Source: Coniferiporia sulphurascens
Lineage: Eukaryota > Basidiomycota > Agaricomycetes > Hymenochaetales > Hymenochaetaceae
Reading direction: 5' to 3'
NCBI GenBank assembly: GCA_002794785.1
Contig: NBBA01000002.1
Location: 868,001-932,000 of the forward strand
DNA length: 64,000 nucleotides
Below are positions 1 through 12,306 of the stretch, piece by piece (position 1 is the stretch's first letter; each line of letters opens with the position of its first letter). Position numbers and translations under genes: made by a program. The notes under the pieces are model-generated. The model ran no database searches and was not told the origin of the DNA. It saw only the letters and a list, made by a program, of their open reading frames with translations.

Positions 1-2404
1 GTCCCCGCAACCGAATCCTTGTCGCCGGCGGCGGCGCTTGCTGCAGACGCCGCCGCCGCGGCCTGCTCCTCCTTCGCCGCTCGCGACGGGAAGAAGCACT
101 TGAAAATGCCCTCCGCTTGCCACTTTGTCGCATTCGTGAAGTTTACCCACACGTCCATACGACCGGGTCGGCTCAGTGCGGGATCGAGCCGGTCAATGTG
201 GTTCGTCGTCGCGAATAGGAGTCTAGTGCCAGTCAGCATCAAAAGTCATAACCACAAGCAACGTGCGGTGGAGACGCACCGGCCTTCTGCGGCCGCGACG
301 CCGTCGAGCCCATTCAGCAGACCGCTCAAACTAAGCGTTGAGCCATCGGAACTACTGCTACTGCTGCTGCTCTTCGAGCTCTCCGAAGAGGATGAAGAAG
401 AGCTTGACGGTGTGCCATTCGACTTGTCATCTCGTGAGACTGAGCGCGTGAATGCTGCGTCCAGGTCTTCCAACAGAAGGATGCACCTATAGAAAGCAAA
501 GTGAGCCTCCTGATCTACTGAGTATAGAAAAAGAAGCGGCGCGGACCTTGACGGCACCTGACCCATTAAAGTAGCAAGTGTGTTATCACTCATACTTGAT
601 GAACTCTGGAGTTAGCTTGACCCTTTAGGAAGCCAATTACAGGGGACGCACCCTTTTGACGAGAGGCTCACAACATAGATGTCGAGTCCAAGTTCACCCG
701 CCAAAGAATGGATGAGCGAAGTCTTCCCGCTGCAAAGAACCTTAATGACAGCCAATATATGCGATATGAGGAAACGGACCTTCCAGGAACACCGTGAAGA
801 AGATACCCTCGGCGGAACGGGATACCTATTGTTAGAACACATTTTGTTTAGCGCCCCACAATTTTATGCGCTAGGAAAAGTTTATTCAGGACTAACCCCT
901 TTCTGCGTACCAGTCTTCTGAGCGGAGGAAGTCACGACAGTCTGCCAGAAGCATGTCCTTGACTCCCGGTTCGAGGACAATAGAACTCATCGGACGCTTC
1001 TGGCGCGCGCCGTTCCATCGCCAGCTGGCGTATCTACAAGGCAATGCGCGAGCCACGGATCAGCGAAAAAAAATCAAGAGGAAGAACAATAACGCTAGAG
1101 CAAAAGAAAACCCGAAGTACGTACGAGTCGGCCATAAAAATGTGCACCCGATGCTCGGCATCCTTCTCGTACTCCCGTTTCGCCTCGAGCACAAGTTTCT
1201 TGAGGATGTTGTTATTCCGCGCAACCACGCTGCGGGCGGCGGCGTGAGAAAGGTCAAAGGCTATATCCGGAGCTGAAGTGGCGCTTACCTGACGGAGAGC
1301 TCGGCATAGTTGTGGTACCCATGAGCGCGCTTGCTACGCGTTATCTGCGCAGTTGCAATTAAATAGACGCGTTAATAAGTCCTGACTATAAGTGGCGTGA
1401 GAAGGAAACGGAAAAATGCTGCGCACCCGAAGCCAGTGTCCACGGTAGTAAATGGTGTGCGTCGTGCCTGCATTGATTTCTATCGGACTTAATCTTAAAA
1501 AAACGCCACCAAAGCGCGCTCACCTAGGCTGGGCATAAACGCAACCTTCCGTTTCCGTCGGCCATGCACGAGCGAATCCACATCGTCATCATCGTCCTCG
1601 GCTTCATCGTCTTCCAAGTCGCCCGTTGTCGTCTGCGTGATGCTCGTGCGTCCGATTGAGCGCGTCGTAATTTCGAATTCCCGACTCTGGCCCCACGCAG
1701 GTTGCTATAGGCAGAGACCACATAAAATAAAAGAAAGAGAAGAAAAAGGAAGCGTAAGCACACGGTCTCTCAAGAATCGCCAGACTCGCCGCCACACGCC
1801 ACTGCCAGAATGGGGAACTTCGTCCGCACACGAAAGTGGAGACATGACTACATAAGCAAAGACATCACGTGCAAGGGCAACTTACTTTCGACAGCCAGTG
1901 CATGAGCCTTCGCGTCCAAAGGAACGAACGTCCGCAGCCCCGTCAGCTTCGAAACAAAAGAAAGGCCCCGAAAAGCAATCCGAAGTACCTACCAGTCATA
2001 GGGGTAATCTTCTTGACTGAAGTGCGCAGTTAGGAAGAACGCTGCACGAAATCGGAAATGAAGTCGGTCAGCTTCGGCCCTTGAATGAATTGTCCGGGAG
2101 CGGAGGCGGTCGCGAAACTGTGCGGCAAGGCTAGTGGGAAGAAGGAAAAGGGAACTCACAGTCGACAAATCCGTTCCACGCCGTCTTCGACACACGCCGT
2201 GCCGTTTCCACGGTCCCACCTATGACGACCCATTTCTACGCAGGGCCGCAGTCCGAGGAGAGATATTTAACAATTTGATTTTTACACGGTCAGCTGCACT
2301 GTCCGAATAGCACCCGTGCGGCAAACGCGAACACTTACAAGGGTGTCTTGGATGGAGGACGTATTCATCCCCAGTGGGGAGAGGACAGACTTGATGAGAT
2401 CCAT
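1..2404 (-). CDS. BCS1-type mitochondrial AAA ATPase (partial, 3' end outside window)
   Basis: The product resembles BCS1 family AAA ATPases; yeast Bcs1 is an inner mitochondrial membrane chaperone that inserts the Rieske protein into complex III. The ATG at 2404-2402 opens a short first exon (MDLIKSVLSPLGMN...), followed by a GT-AG intron. Further down the minus strand come the BCS1_N-like motif HFSQEDYPYDW (about 1990-2040), Walker A GVPGSGKTS (about 690-810, split by an intron inside the Ser codon), Walker B ILLLEDLDAAF (about 450-480), the LLNGLDGV stretch and the sensor/arginine region ATTNHIDRLDPALSRPGR (about 150-230). A poly-Ser insertion lies between Walker B and LLNGLDGV (about 340-410). 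At least eight short introns are needed. The reading frame continues beyond base 1, so the C-terminus is missing. Basidiomycetes often have several BCS1-like paralogs, so the orthologous BCS1 role is not certain. Confidence 0.85.
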
Positions 2405-5400
2405 GGCTTGCAGTACCGTGATTGAGGCAGCGGCTCAAGACAGGTGGGGGAAGTGCAAGGATGGAAGTCGGGCCAGGGGAAGAGTCTAGCGGGGAAAACG
2501 CTTTATATGTAAACGGATGCTACGCGAGCGCGTCGGGTCTGGCGAGGCCTCGTGTCTGGACTTCGCACGGAAAACAGCTCTGCGGGCACCGACTTGGGGG
2601 GTACACAGGAGGCGAATCACTGGCCTTCTAGGGACGCCGCGTCTTATATACGGCGAGCCTCCCGCCGCTAATAGAATTGGGAAAAGCACAGGAAATTGTT
2701 TTGCGCAGAAGTACTACTGATCCCGGACCTTGTTGCGGTGGTGCTGTTTAAATCGTAAACGCTGTCCAGATCCCTGTGCCCCCGGCAAACGCGCTTAGTG
2801 TAGTACCTGTACGTAGCGCTAGCTATCACGCGCAGATAAGCATAATCGACATTACTTAATCGTCACAGTATCTCTCCATTGCCAGACGTGAAAGACACAA
2901 CTACATGTAATTCACACGCAAGTCTGGCATGAGCAGCGACTAGTCAGACGTATATATACATAGCCCGGAGTATTACGCACGCACGAAGACACGTACATCG
3001 CTCATGAATTGTGCGACACGCGTCCGCCATGCCCGATCGTTTCTGGTTCCCCGGCTGCCTGCTCGGGTATTTTACCCCTGTGGCAGCTAGTTTTTCCAAA
3101 AAAAAAATTGCACGAGAGGAATGATCGCCGCAGGGGTAAAACAATCGGACCACCACCTCGTGTCCTCGACCCAAGAAGCTAGCGCACTTCTTCCTTAGCG
3201 CTAAACCGCGGCGTTCAGACAGGAGACAATTGACTCCTCGAAATAATCCCATACGCCGTACGCACAAGGAAAGTCCGCACCAGCACGTTAGCCAGAGTCA
3301 TAGGCAGGAAAAGCTAAAGCGAAGAAACTCGGGATCCCAGCATTACAAGAGAATGAGTTTTTTGATCGTCGACACGTTTGTCTACACGTTGGACACTGTC
3401 GGCTAAAAACGTGCTCCCGCTCTTCCTTTTTTCGGCCGACAACGACACGCGCCATGGCATGGACGAAAAGCGACATCATTTTCACCCGAGTGTGAGATAT
3501 GTCACGCTCAGGGTAAACACCAGACAAGACGTCCTCGGTGGCGATAAGACAAGAAAGAAAGCACGCGTCCGAAAGCTCCTTCCAGATAATAAACCGCAGG
3601 TCTGGTGAATCGACCGCCCGTTTATCTCCCCTCGCTAATCGAGATTCCCAGCACACACCACACACCGGGATCTTCGCATTTTAGTTAACGCCTGGAAGCA
3701 TTGAACAGGTTAGAGTTGTTTTTTTAAACCTTCCCACTGGCCGCTGAAAATATGGTTCCCAAGGACACCTGTATGCTGTCAAGCCGAACAGGTGGTCATG
3801 CTTCGTATGATGTAGTCTCCTGAAATAATTCAGCGCCAAATCGGACCTCGAGAAGGAAGAACCACCACCAGACTTCAACCGCTGAAGACTGAAGATGACG
3901 TGCTCGTGAGTGACCGCGCGGTCTGTGTATTTGCATTCGAATAGCCTGTGAAAACCACCACCACAGATGGTGATTCACGCTCTCTTCCTGCGACGTTCAA
4001 ATGCCCCGAGGGGTCACACATATTCTCCTCGGAATCGCTGTCCTGACCGATTGTCCGCTCGCGGAGGACAAGAAAGAATCCAGTGAAGCATCAGAACCAG
4101 CCCTTGGCCCACGCATCAGACCAATAGCACCCCTCTTCGGCCCGAGCCAAACCGGGAAAATGCGCTTCTCGACGCCCTCCGCTGTCAAAATTAGTCAACG
4201 GGGGAATACAGTCACCAATAGTGTCCGTCCATCCCCTTGCAAACTCCATTAGATGCCTGCGGACAACACGTAAAATAGACGCAGTGTACGCCCACATCTG
4301 CATCCGGAATGAACGAAGGCAGCCCTGCAATTACTTAACACATTAGAGACGTCTTAGAATTGAAACAGCTGGCGTTCCTAAGAAAGGCACACCAGAAACC
4401 TTCATCTCATCAGGAGCAGTACGCAGAGCAAAGAGCAGGTCCCACGTCAGAGGAACCGCAGCCGTGGGATCGCGCCGTCTGCCCCACCACAGCCCCCGAA
4501 GAAATGTGGAAACTGAGTCCGATGGCACGGAAATGTTAGGCGCCGAACGCAGACGCACTGCCAAAGCTGCTTCACCGAGGCCGAGCAAGCCAGCCGCTCG
4601 AAATAACTAGACGCGCGTAAACTTGCCGTCTCCACATGGAAATGAGGTACATACAAGACGCGTTCTCGGGGACGTGACGCGAAGTGAGTCAAGGACTCGG
4701 GTCCTATGAGTCGGAAGAAGAATAGTAGATGCGCACAAATGCTGATTCCATTTCCTAGGACAAATTAGTTTAATTTAATAATTAGAGTCCACATGAAGCG
4801 CCCACCACTTCATCTACTAGGCTCAACAGGTCAAGAACGCGACTCAGATGATGGGAAGGAGTCAGAGGCCTCTTACATTGACTCATTGCGCGCCTGTACA
4901 CGAAGCGCCCGTGCAGTCTGCGGGCACCAAACATCATTTACAAGGACATAAGAGGGCATATACTCAATCGATATGGGGCAATGCACGACAAACTGCGGTG
5001 CAATCCAATAAATCCGAAAATAAAGCGAGGGGGCGCGTGATGGAGTAGGAAGTGACCCGCGATCGCACACTCTACTACCTCTCCTAGGACGCCCTCGATC
5101 GGATGGGCGGCGCATCGAATCATGGGAGACGCGAAATGAAATCTCTTGACTAAAAAGAGTGTCCACCCCCAAACCAACCCCACTAGAGACATAGAGGCCG
5201 GACCAATACGAGTCAAGGGTCCGCGGCTGTACTAGGGAGCAACAGGAGCACTTTGGGCAGATGAGAGGGGGACGGATGGTCGTTGTTGAGAAGGAAGAGA
5301 AAGAGTGATAAAACCGATTCCAGCTGGGGGGCTCAGTCTTCTTTATCGATGAGAATATAAGCTGATGACAACTTCCACAACGAGTAATGTTATGATTAGG

Positions 5401-6278
5401 GTTTAGATCGGCGCATTATTTTTTGTTCATTCTTCTGCTGACGTTTCGGCCACAGACAAAATGATTATGATCCTTACAGTTTACACCCAAGACTCAGGTG
5501 TCCTAAGCAGCAGTGAGCCCGCACAGTCCTTGCCTAGCCATTATGCATCGCTTATTTAGTGAGCGAAGGATATAAGTTATACCGAATCGCTTGGACGAAT
5601 TACACCCATGCGAGTCCGTCGTGGGACTTCATGAACAATTCTAAGGTCAAAACACCACGCTAATGGAGTGACTTAATTGTGTCCTCATCTACAATTCGAG
5701 GAATAATATACATGTCGCCTGAAACCGACCCTTAGGATCTGAGGATCTCCTCTTACGTAGTCCCGCAATGGGTGCTCGAATATCACAATTAGCAAGATTC
5801 TAAACAAGAAATAAATCCTCGAAACTACAAAAAAGAAAGTTATGGGCGTCTGCTGTCCGAATACGAGTACAACCGACGTCCAGGATGTTCCTCGTTGCAT
5901 GAATCCGATGAGAGTCTGGTGGCTAGCCTCAGGATACAGCCAAGAGGGCTCGGAGCATCGCGTCACGAGTATCCATAATGCTGGCTTAGCGATAATAAGG
6001 CTTTACGTCTCGATCGACGTAAATCCATCTCCAACGGATCTCGATGCCGACACGGAAGTTCCGCTGACCCAAACGAAGTTGCATGGAAACGGTTGTAGCC
6101 AAACAACGTTAACTCTAAATCAGCTTCGCATGGTGTAAGGACGAATTTGATGGTAAAGTATGACAGAAAACGTACAATGACGTCCGCCGGCGGGCTGCGG
6201 CAAGTAAAACACCTCCTGAAAAGGCCCTTTTGAAAAGTACGCCGGCACGAACCAGTACGCGCACACATTCCAGGACAG
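2405..6278. other. Gene-poor stretch with no supported gene
   Basis: About 3.9 kb between the BCS1-like start and the SYS1 stop. It contains only short overlapping open frames on both strands with no recognisable motif. A weak possibility is a small multi-exon minus-strand gene around 4000-4590, because two short open stretches (about 4343-4588 and 4160-4330) are joined by plausible GT-AG introns, but I found no domain in it. Confidence 0.4.
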
Positions 6279-7147
6279 CTAATCCATACGCGAGCCCTGA
6301 CCATTCCTGCGGGTCCCCATCTCCATTTCCTCGGGTTCTGCGGTAGCCGTCTGTAACCCTTCGCGCAACTCCCGACGTACACAAAGCTGCTCGGCTGCGA
6401 CAACCGTTGCGGCCGCGCCGAGAACCACAACAAGCCAGAAAAAAAGCGACGAGGGGAGTGCACCAGAGTAGTAAGTGGTGAGGACGACGTGATTTAACAC
6501 AAGTGTCGCTGTGAAGTCGAGGACGAGGCGCGGTCGACGGACAAGTGCATAAAGATAGTAGATACTACGGGCAGACGCATCTCGATGGTTAGACAGGTGG
6601 AATGAAGCGAAGACACGAGGCAGTATGGTACGACGTACTCTGCGGCCGCCGCTACCATCCAGCAAAACGCGATAACCCAGCCTCTCAGTGGATCAGTCCT
6701 GCCGTCCCACTGATAATACGTGTTCCCATCTCTGAACGGGTCGACCCAAGTACCCGTTCCGACCTTTTGACCGTCGCTATACGCGCCTCTGAATACACTC
6801 CAACCCCGTCGACCATCGCCCTGCAAGCCGTGTACGGTTGGCCATCCAGCCATTTCCCTCCAGTCCATCACCATACCTTCGGCATGTCAGAACGGCTTTT
6901 TACGGTAACATACCGCGTACTCACCAACATTCGCAGCCCCACCTTCATATGCAAGCGCATTTGGTTCCGCAAACACCCATAGAAGCGTCGGAATGAGAAG
7001 AGAGAGCGTGAGGTAATGCAAAGCTTGTAACGAAACAATCTAAACAAGACGTGAGTGACCAGCCTAAAGAGAACGACTGTATCCACAGACCTGCGAGATG
7101 ATGAGCACTGGATCCCAACCCAACGCCCGCTGGGTGTTTCCAGCCAT
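6279..7147 (-). CDS. SYS1: SYS1, integral Golgi membrane protein
   Basis: SYS1 is a multi-pass membrane protein of the late Golgi that recruits the small GTPase ARL3/ARFRP1 in endosome-Golgi traffic. Four exons join cleanly: 7091-7147, 6925-7039, 6639-6876 and 6279-6564, with GT-AG introns, giving about 231 residues. The N-terminus has the family signature WDPVLIISQIVSLQ (human SYS1 has WDPLLILSQIV). The last exon has LDFTATLVLNH..., then ALPSSLFFWLVVVLG and EQLCVRRELRE, matching the family's LDFTVTVHFFHLL and EYLCMRTELKE. Fungal copies carry an extra loop between the first two membrane segments, seen here in exon 3 (Gly- and Trp-rich). The start was chosen because MAGNTQRALGWDPV leads directly into the signature. 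Confidence 0.93.
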
Positions 7148-8457
7148 CGGCGGCGATGGAGGGGTTAACGACGACGGCACAACTGAGCTCGCACGCGCTG
7201 GCGTCACATATTTGGTGACACTATGTCACGAGCCTTCACGCGTGACGATCGCGCCGAAGAGTCAGATTCGGGACTTTCTGAAAAGGCAGGCAACGAATTT
7301 AAAACTATTTCATGTTTAAAGCTCAAATGTTTAGCATTAACTTTGTCCGGTGAGTGTACAGGTTTATGAGAAAATGATTTTTGCCTTGCTGCTGACCTGC
7401 AAATAACAGACTGCATCTGGCGCGCCCGGCGAAAGAGCAGGCGTGTAACTTGAAGTTACTTCAAGTTGCTGGGCAGAAAAGTGCGAGTAAAGACCATTGG
7501 AGAAATCTGCGAGGAAATAAGTACTCCACTTGAATTAATAGCATTCACGAAGTCCAAACTCCGCGCGGGCGAATAGGCGGACAGGAGAGCTAAGCAAGAC
7601 ACGGAGAACCGACCTGGAGTGTGTTTCGATCCGCTCGAGGTCCGTAACTCCTTGCGGCCCCAAAGAGCAGGTTAGCTAGCTAAAAAAAAAACAAGAATAA
7701 ACCCAGAGACAGACCAAACTTTTGGATAAAGTAGCTGGTTACAAATTTCGAGATTGAAGAGAATGCGTTGAGAGCTCGGCTATACTGCTTAAATGCGCGC
7801 GAAAATACCCATCACGGGAGGCGTAAGATATTCCGTCAGGACAAGCTTACGAGGGGATACGATTAAGATACACTATAGGTTGTGCGGATTTGTTATGCAC
7901 TGGTGACACGTAAGCCATGTCAAGACGTCTGTGTGGATCCAAAGGGTTTCCCCGCCTTTAGGGTACTCGAGGGATGACTAAAAGCTTTTAGTACACTATG
8001 AAGGTTTGGCCGGGAAAATGTACATTTCTATGGCAAATTCAACCTGCTTCAAGTTGCGGTCAGGGACAAGCAAGCTGCGCAGCGCCTGTAAGAAAAGAGC
8101 TTGAAAGTCCGGACTAGTGCCAGTGCTATCATTCAGTGAGGCAAGGTGACGAGCCGCACGTGGAAGGCGAGCTAAGCACCACACGATGTGAGCTGATTGA
8201 CCGTATGTTATTTACTCTGAATATGTAAGGGCACTGAGTCTGGAGGGAGATACTGTACTCGCGAGAGTAGTAACCGGGTCCAAAAATAAATAAATTTCCG
8301 TCGAGTCACGTGGCTGAGTGATAACGCTCGGCAAGTCGCTCTTCCACAAGGTCCAAAACTCGGCGGACGCGAGTACCAATCCGCTCGGTCCACACGGTGC
8401 AATTCATCGCGCACGCCTCCCACTCGTTTAATCACGCAAAGGCCAGCGCGGCACTGA
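7148..8457. other. Intergenic region between divergent SYS1 and DPP genes
   Basis: About 1.3 kb between the SYS1 start (minus) and the DPP start (plus), so it should hold both promoters. No convincing gene, tRNA or repeat was seen. A 62-codon minus-strand frame at 7996-8184 has no recognisable motif. Confidence 0.4.
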
Positions 8458-11400
8458 ATGCAATCGAACGCCTACGCCCGTCTGTCCTACTCCGAGCCTA
8501 GCGAGTCCCTTCAAGATGCCTTAGGATTCAGCAACGTCGATGCTCGGACTGATGGTCATGTGGCAGGAGACGAGGAAAGCAAACCGCCTCTGAAGCCATA
8601 CATATACTATGACGAGGGACCATTCGATGCACCTAGCTCTGATAGCGAGGGCGAGACACTACTCGAGAAAGCTCCAGTAGCAGGGGCCCGCGACGGCTCT
8701 CGCAGCCCTGGCACGGCGGAGGGAGGCTTCCCAGTGGGTGGTCTGAGCGTCGGGAAGCCTAAGGTATGCTCGTCATTGTGCCCGTCAGATATGAATTAAC
8801 GAGAATCTCTTGATCAGAGACGTCCGAACGCGCTTCGCTGCTTGCTCATCATCCTCTTGTCCCTCCTTCTCATGGCTGTGGTCATCGGAATTTTCGCAGC
8901 TCATACGTACACGGGGAACTCTTCCGCTCGTATACGTGGCTCGAGACCGCTCACGATGGATCACGTATTCAATGGGACGTTCTACGCTCAACGCTCGTCG
9001 TTGCGTTGGGTGCCGGAAGGTCGGTTATCTCAAATTGGGAATAGCACGAGTACTCATTTCGCTACCCAGCCGGAGACGGTGTATATGCCGACATGGATGG
9101 TCTAAGGGGAGTTATAACACTCGTAGATCTGAAATCCAACTCAACGCGGGACTTGGTTTCCTTGAAAGATATAAAAAATGTAATTGGATTTGTACGATAT
9201 CGCCAATTTGGATGCTTAACTGGTCTGCAGGAACACGGCACTCTTTTGTTTCCTGTAGAATGGAAGCTCTCACCAGACATGAAATATATACTAGTAAAAA
9301 CTGACTACGTTAAGGTGCGCGCTTTATCTCCGTGCCCTCTCTTTTGTCTAATGGGCCAACAGCAATGGCGTCACTCGTCCTTTGGAAACTACTACGTGCA
9401 CGATATCGCCGCACAAAGTACCTACCCACTAATTGAACCTTCCAACCCGCCTTTGACGGTATATGCCGCGTGGAGTCCGACCGGCGAAGCAATCGCTTTC
9501 GTGCACGCCAATGATCTTTACGTCCTCCCAGACGCGTCTCCATCGACGCGACCGGTCCGACTCACCACCTCCGGTTCCGAAACGCGCTTCAATGGTGTTC
9601 CCGACTGGGTATACGAAGAAGAGGTGCTCTCCGGCGATTCTGCGCTCTGGTGGGCTCCAGACGCCGGTGCGCTGGCGTTCCTTGAGCTCGACGAGACGGG
9701 GGTCGACGTGTACGAATTCCCTGTGTACAACCCTGATGCTGATTCGTATGCGGTCCACCCGTACACCGAGGAAGTTGCAATGCGCTATCCGAAGCCGGGC
9801 TACGCAAACCCGCGCGTCGAGGTGCGCGTGTTCGATCTTGAGGGTTACCTAGCGAATGCACGCAATGAAGATGAGGATGATGATGACAATGACGAGGGAG
9901 GAATCCAAGGAAGCGTTGAAGAGCACCTCGCGCGTCTTTCCTGGTCTCCGCGTCAGCCTGCCAGCGAGTCTATTATCATCGACGTTACATGGGTCGGAGC
10001 AGATGATCTAATCGTGAAGGAGGTCAATCGTGCGGCTGATGACGGCGCCGTCATTCACTTCAACACGCGCGAGATAGGCAGTGACGACGATTTGCAAGGG
10101 ACCGTAGTGCGAAAGTTGGGTACGGACGGCGAAGAGGGTGATGACGGGTGGATCGAGAGTGTAAGTCGTATGAGGAGTATGATTGCGCCCGATGACATGC
10201 TAATTCCTATGCGAATAGCGTCAATCAATCACCCCGATCCCTCCTTCACTTGTGACTTCCCTCGCACTTTCTGGTCCTGCGTATCTGGACCTCGTGAACA
10301 ACTCTGCTGGGTACACACATATCGCACTCTTTTCTCCCGCCAACAGCAGCACACCCCTTTTCGTGACGGATGGAGACTGGGAAGTCGTGGACGGAATCTT
10401 AGGCGTGGATACGCAAGGCGTTGTGTCAGTAGCCTTTCCACCTTTTTCACTAAAATTTTTAATTCCTATTTATTGCACAGGTACTTCGCAGCGGCATACC
10501 CGGTGTCGACGCAGCGTACAATTCTCGCTGCTCCTATCCCTGCATCCTCTTCCTCTTCACTGGAAGAATCGACCAGAATTACGGAGCTTACTGCCCTAAC
10601 AGATACATCGACTCCTGCGTGGTATGAGGCGAGTTTCTCGCCCGAGGCGGGATTCTATCTGCTCGGCTATCGAGGACCGAATGTGCCTTGGCAGAGTGTT
10701 TTGAAGACCGGAGTGTCCCAAGATGGTGAGTGTTGGGTTCATCAAATTATTCTCGTCAGAAACAAACGTTTTATTGATTATCTCTGACTGAAATGACCAA
10801 ACGACCAGAATATGAATTCAAGGTCAGCGACAACGCCCGTCTTAACGCTACGCTTGCGGAGTACCAGAGTCCGCTCATCGTATATTCGACGATCGAGAAC
10901 GACGGCTTCGGTGTGTCTCTTTGGTCTACGTGCCCCCTATTATCTTCGACTCACTCATAAAAATATGTCCAGAGTTAAACACAATGGAACTCCTCCCTCC
11001 AAACTTCGATGACTCGGGTCGCACGAAGTACCCGGTCTTGTTCCGTGTGTACGGCGGGCCGTACTCGCAGATGGTGCACACAAGGTTTGAGCGTGACTGG
11101 CACGCGTACCTGGCGTGTACGCTGAAGTACATTATTGTCGTTGTTGACGGCCGCGGGACAGGATTCAAGGGACGTGGGCTACGAAACCCGATCCGCGGTG
11201 ATCTTGGTTACTGGGAGACGCAGGACCAAATTGAAGCCGCCAGGTATGTGACAACCGTCATGGTATCCTTGCGGGCTTCAAGAAAGAGTTTGAATACTGA
11301 TCGCATGTGCAGGGTCTGGGCTTCCAAGAAGTATGTAGATCCAAAGCGTATCGGGATTTGGGGTTGGGTGGGTCATTTTGTTTTTCTCTGCAGCCTTCGT

Positions 11401-11983
11401 TCCCAGAAGTGGCATGCTGAGATATTTTCGCATAGTCTTATGGTGGATTCATGAGCGCGAAGGTTGTGGAGGCTGCTGCAGGGATTCACTCGCTGGCCAT
11501 GTCTGTTGCCGTGAGTGCAAATTCACTATTCCCGCGGATTTTCGCTGACTGCAGGCGGATTGCATTTTTAGCCTGTGACTAGCTGGCGTCTCTACGGTAA
11601 GCTCGTCGCATCACGTTCCGTAAATGTCCGGAATTCTAATCAGGCATTGTGTCCCAGACTCGATTTACACCGAGCGCTACATGTCGACGCCTAAACTGAA
11701 CCCGACTGGGTACGAGCGTGCGTCAGTCACGAACATGACTGGCTTCCACGACGCGAACTTCCTGCTTGCGCACGGAAGCGGCGACGACAATGTGCATTTT
11801 GCGAACTCGGCGCACCTGCTTGATATGCTCACACGCGCACGTGTGCGCGGGTTCCGCTTCCGTATGTTCACGGATAGTGATCATAGCATTAGTCGTCGCG
11901 GTGCGTACCGCGAGCTGCATGAGTGGATGACGGAGTTCTTGCTTGAGAAGTGGGGTAAGGGAGGCACGCGACGCCAGTGGTGA
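8458..11983 (+). CDS. Dipeptidyl aminopeptidase (DPP IV / STE13-DAP2 type), type II membrane serine peptidase
   Basis: An S9B prolyl-oligopeptidase family enzyme that removes X-Pro or X-Ala dipeptides; the yeast relatives act in the late Golgi (Ste13) and vacuole (Dap2). Exon 1 (8458-8763) encodes an acidic cytoplasmic tail of about 100 residues. A single membrane segment follows at 8842-8903 (LLIILLSLLLMAVVIGIF), then a lumenal beta-propeller with GVPDWVYEEEVLSG and WWAPDAGALAFLELDE (about 9600-9690). The alpha/beta hydrolase domain begins near 11020 (YPVLFRVYGGPYSQ) and has DGRGTGFKGRG. The catalytic triad is complete: Ser in GWSYGGF, with an intron of about 70 bp exactly between GW and SYGG (about 11370-11442); Asp in HGSGDDNVHF; His in DSDHSIS. 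The stop is at 11981-11983. Roughly a dozen short introns all have good GT-AG boundaries. Three decayed relatives of this gene occur at 24100-25498 plus 30306-30460, at 32935-33485 and at 39960-40949. Confidence 0.93.
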
Positions 11984-12306
11984 AAGCCAGCAGTACTTCC
12001 GAACTTGCTATCCTATTTTGACTAAATAAAAGTTATTATATTGATTGAATCTAAGACGAGAGCTCGACGTTCTGCATTGAATTGGTTTCTGAATTTAAAA
12101 ACAGGAGAGACGGTTGGGCGGCCCGGTTTGGCCGGTCATCGCCTCCTCCCAATCGGTTTACAACACGTGCCTTAATGCCATATTCGTGGTGATCCACGTT
12201 ACCCCATCAGCAGACGATCGATAGCGACTGCTCGCAACTCGCTCTTGACCATCATCGTCTCGCTCTCTCAAGTTGCAAGCAACTCAATCCACGTAACAAT
12301 ACGAAC
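11984..12306. promoter_or_regulatory. DPP 3' flank and NACHT-WD40 gene A promoter region
   Basis: This 323-bp gap holds the end of the DPP transcript (AATAAA-like at about 12025) and the presumed promoter of NACHT-WD40 gene A. The block at about 12215-12290 (GATAGCGACTGCTCGCAAC then CTCGCTCTTGACCATCATCG) is conserved upstream of gene B at 33879-33985, where it is partly duplicated in tandem, so it is probably a promoter or 5' leader element. Confidence 0.45.

Noticed and set aside
19..492. 157-codon plus-strand frame with Ser/Leu runs
   Set aside because: Antisense shadow of the BCS1-like exons; its Leu and Glu runs are the complement of the poly-Ser insertion.
955..980. GGTTCGA string resembling a tRNA T-loop
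   Set aside because: Lies inside a BCS1-like coding exon and no acceptor stem or anticodon arm fits around it.
4343..4588. Minus-strand frame of 81 codons that could be an exon
   Set aside because: Plausible splice sites exist but there is no recognisable motif, start context or partner exon I could defend.
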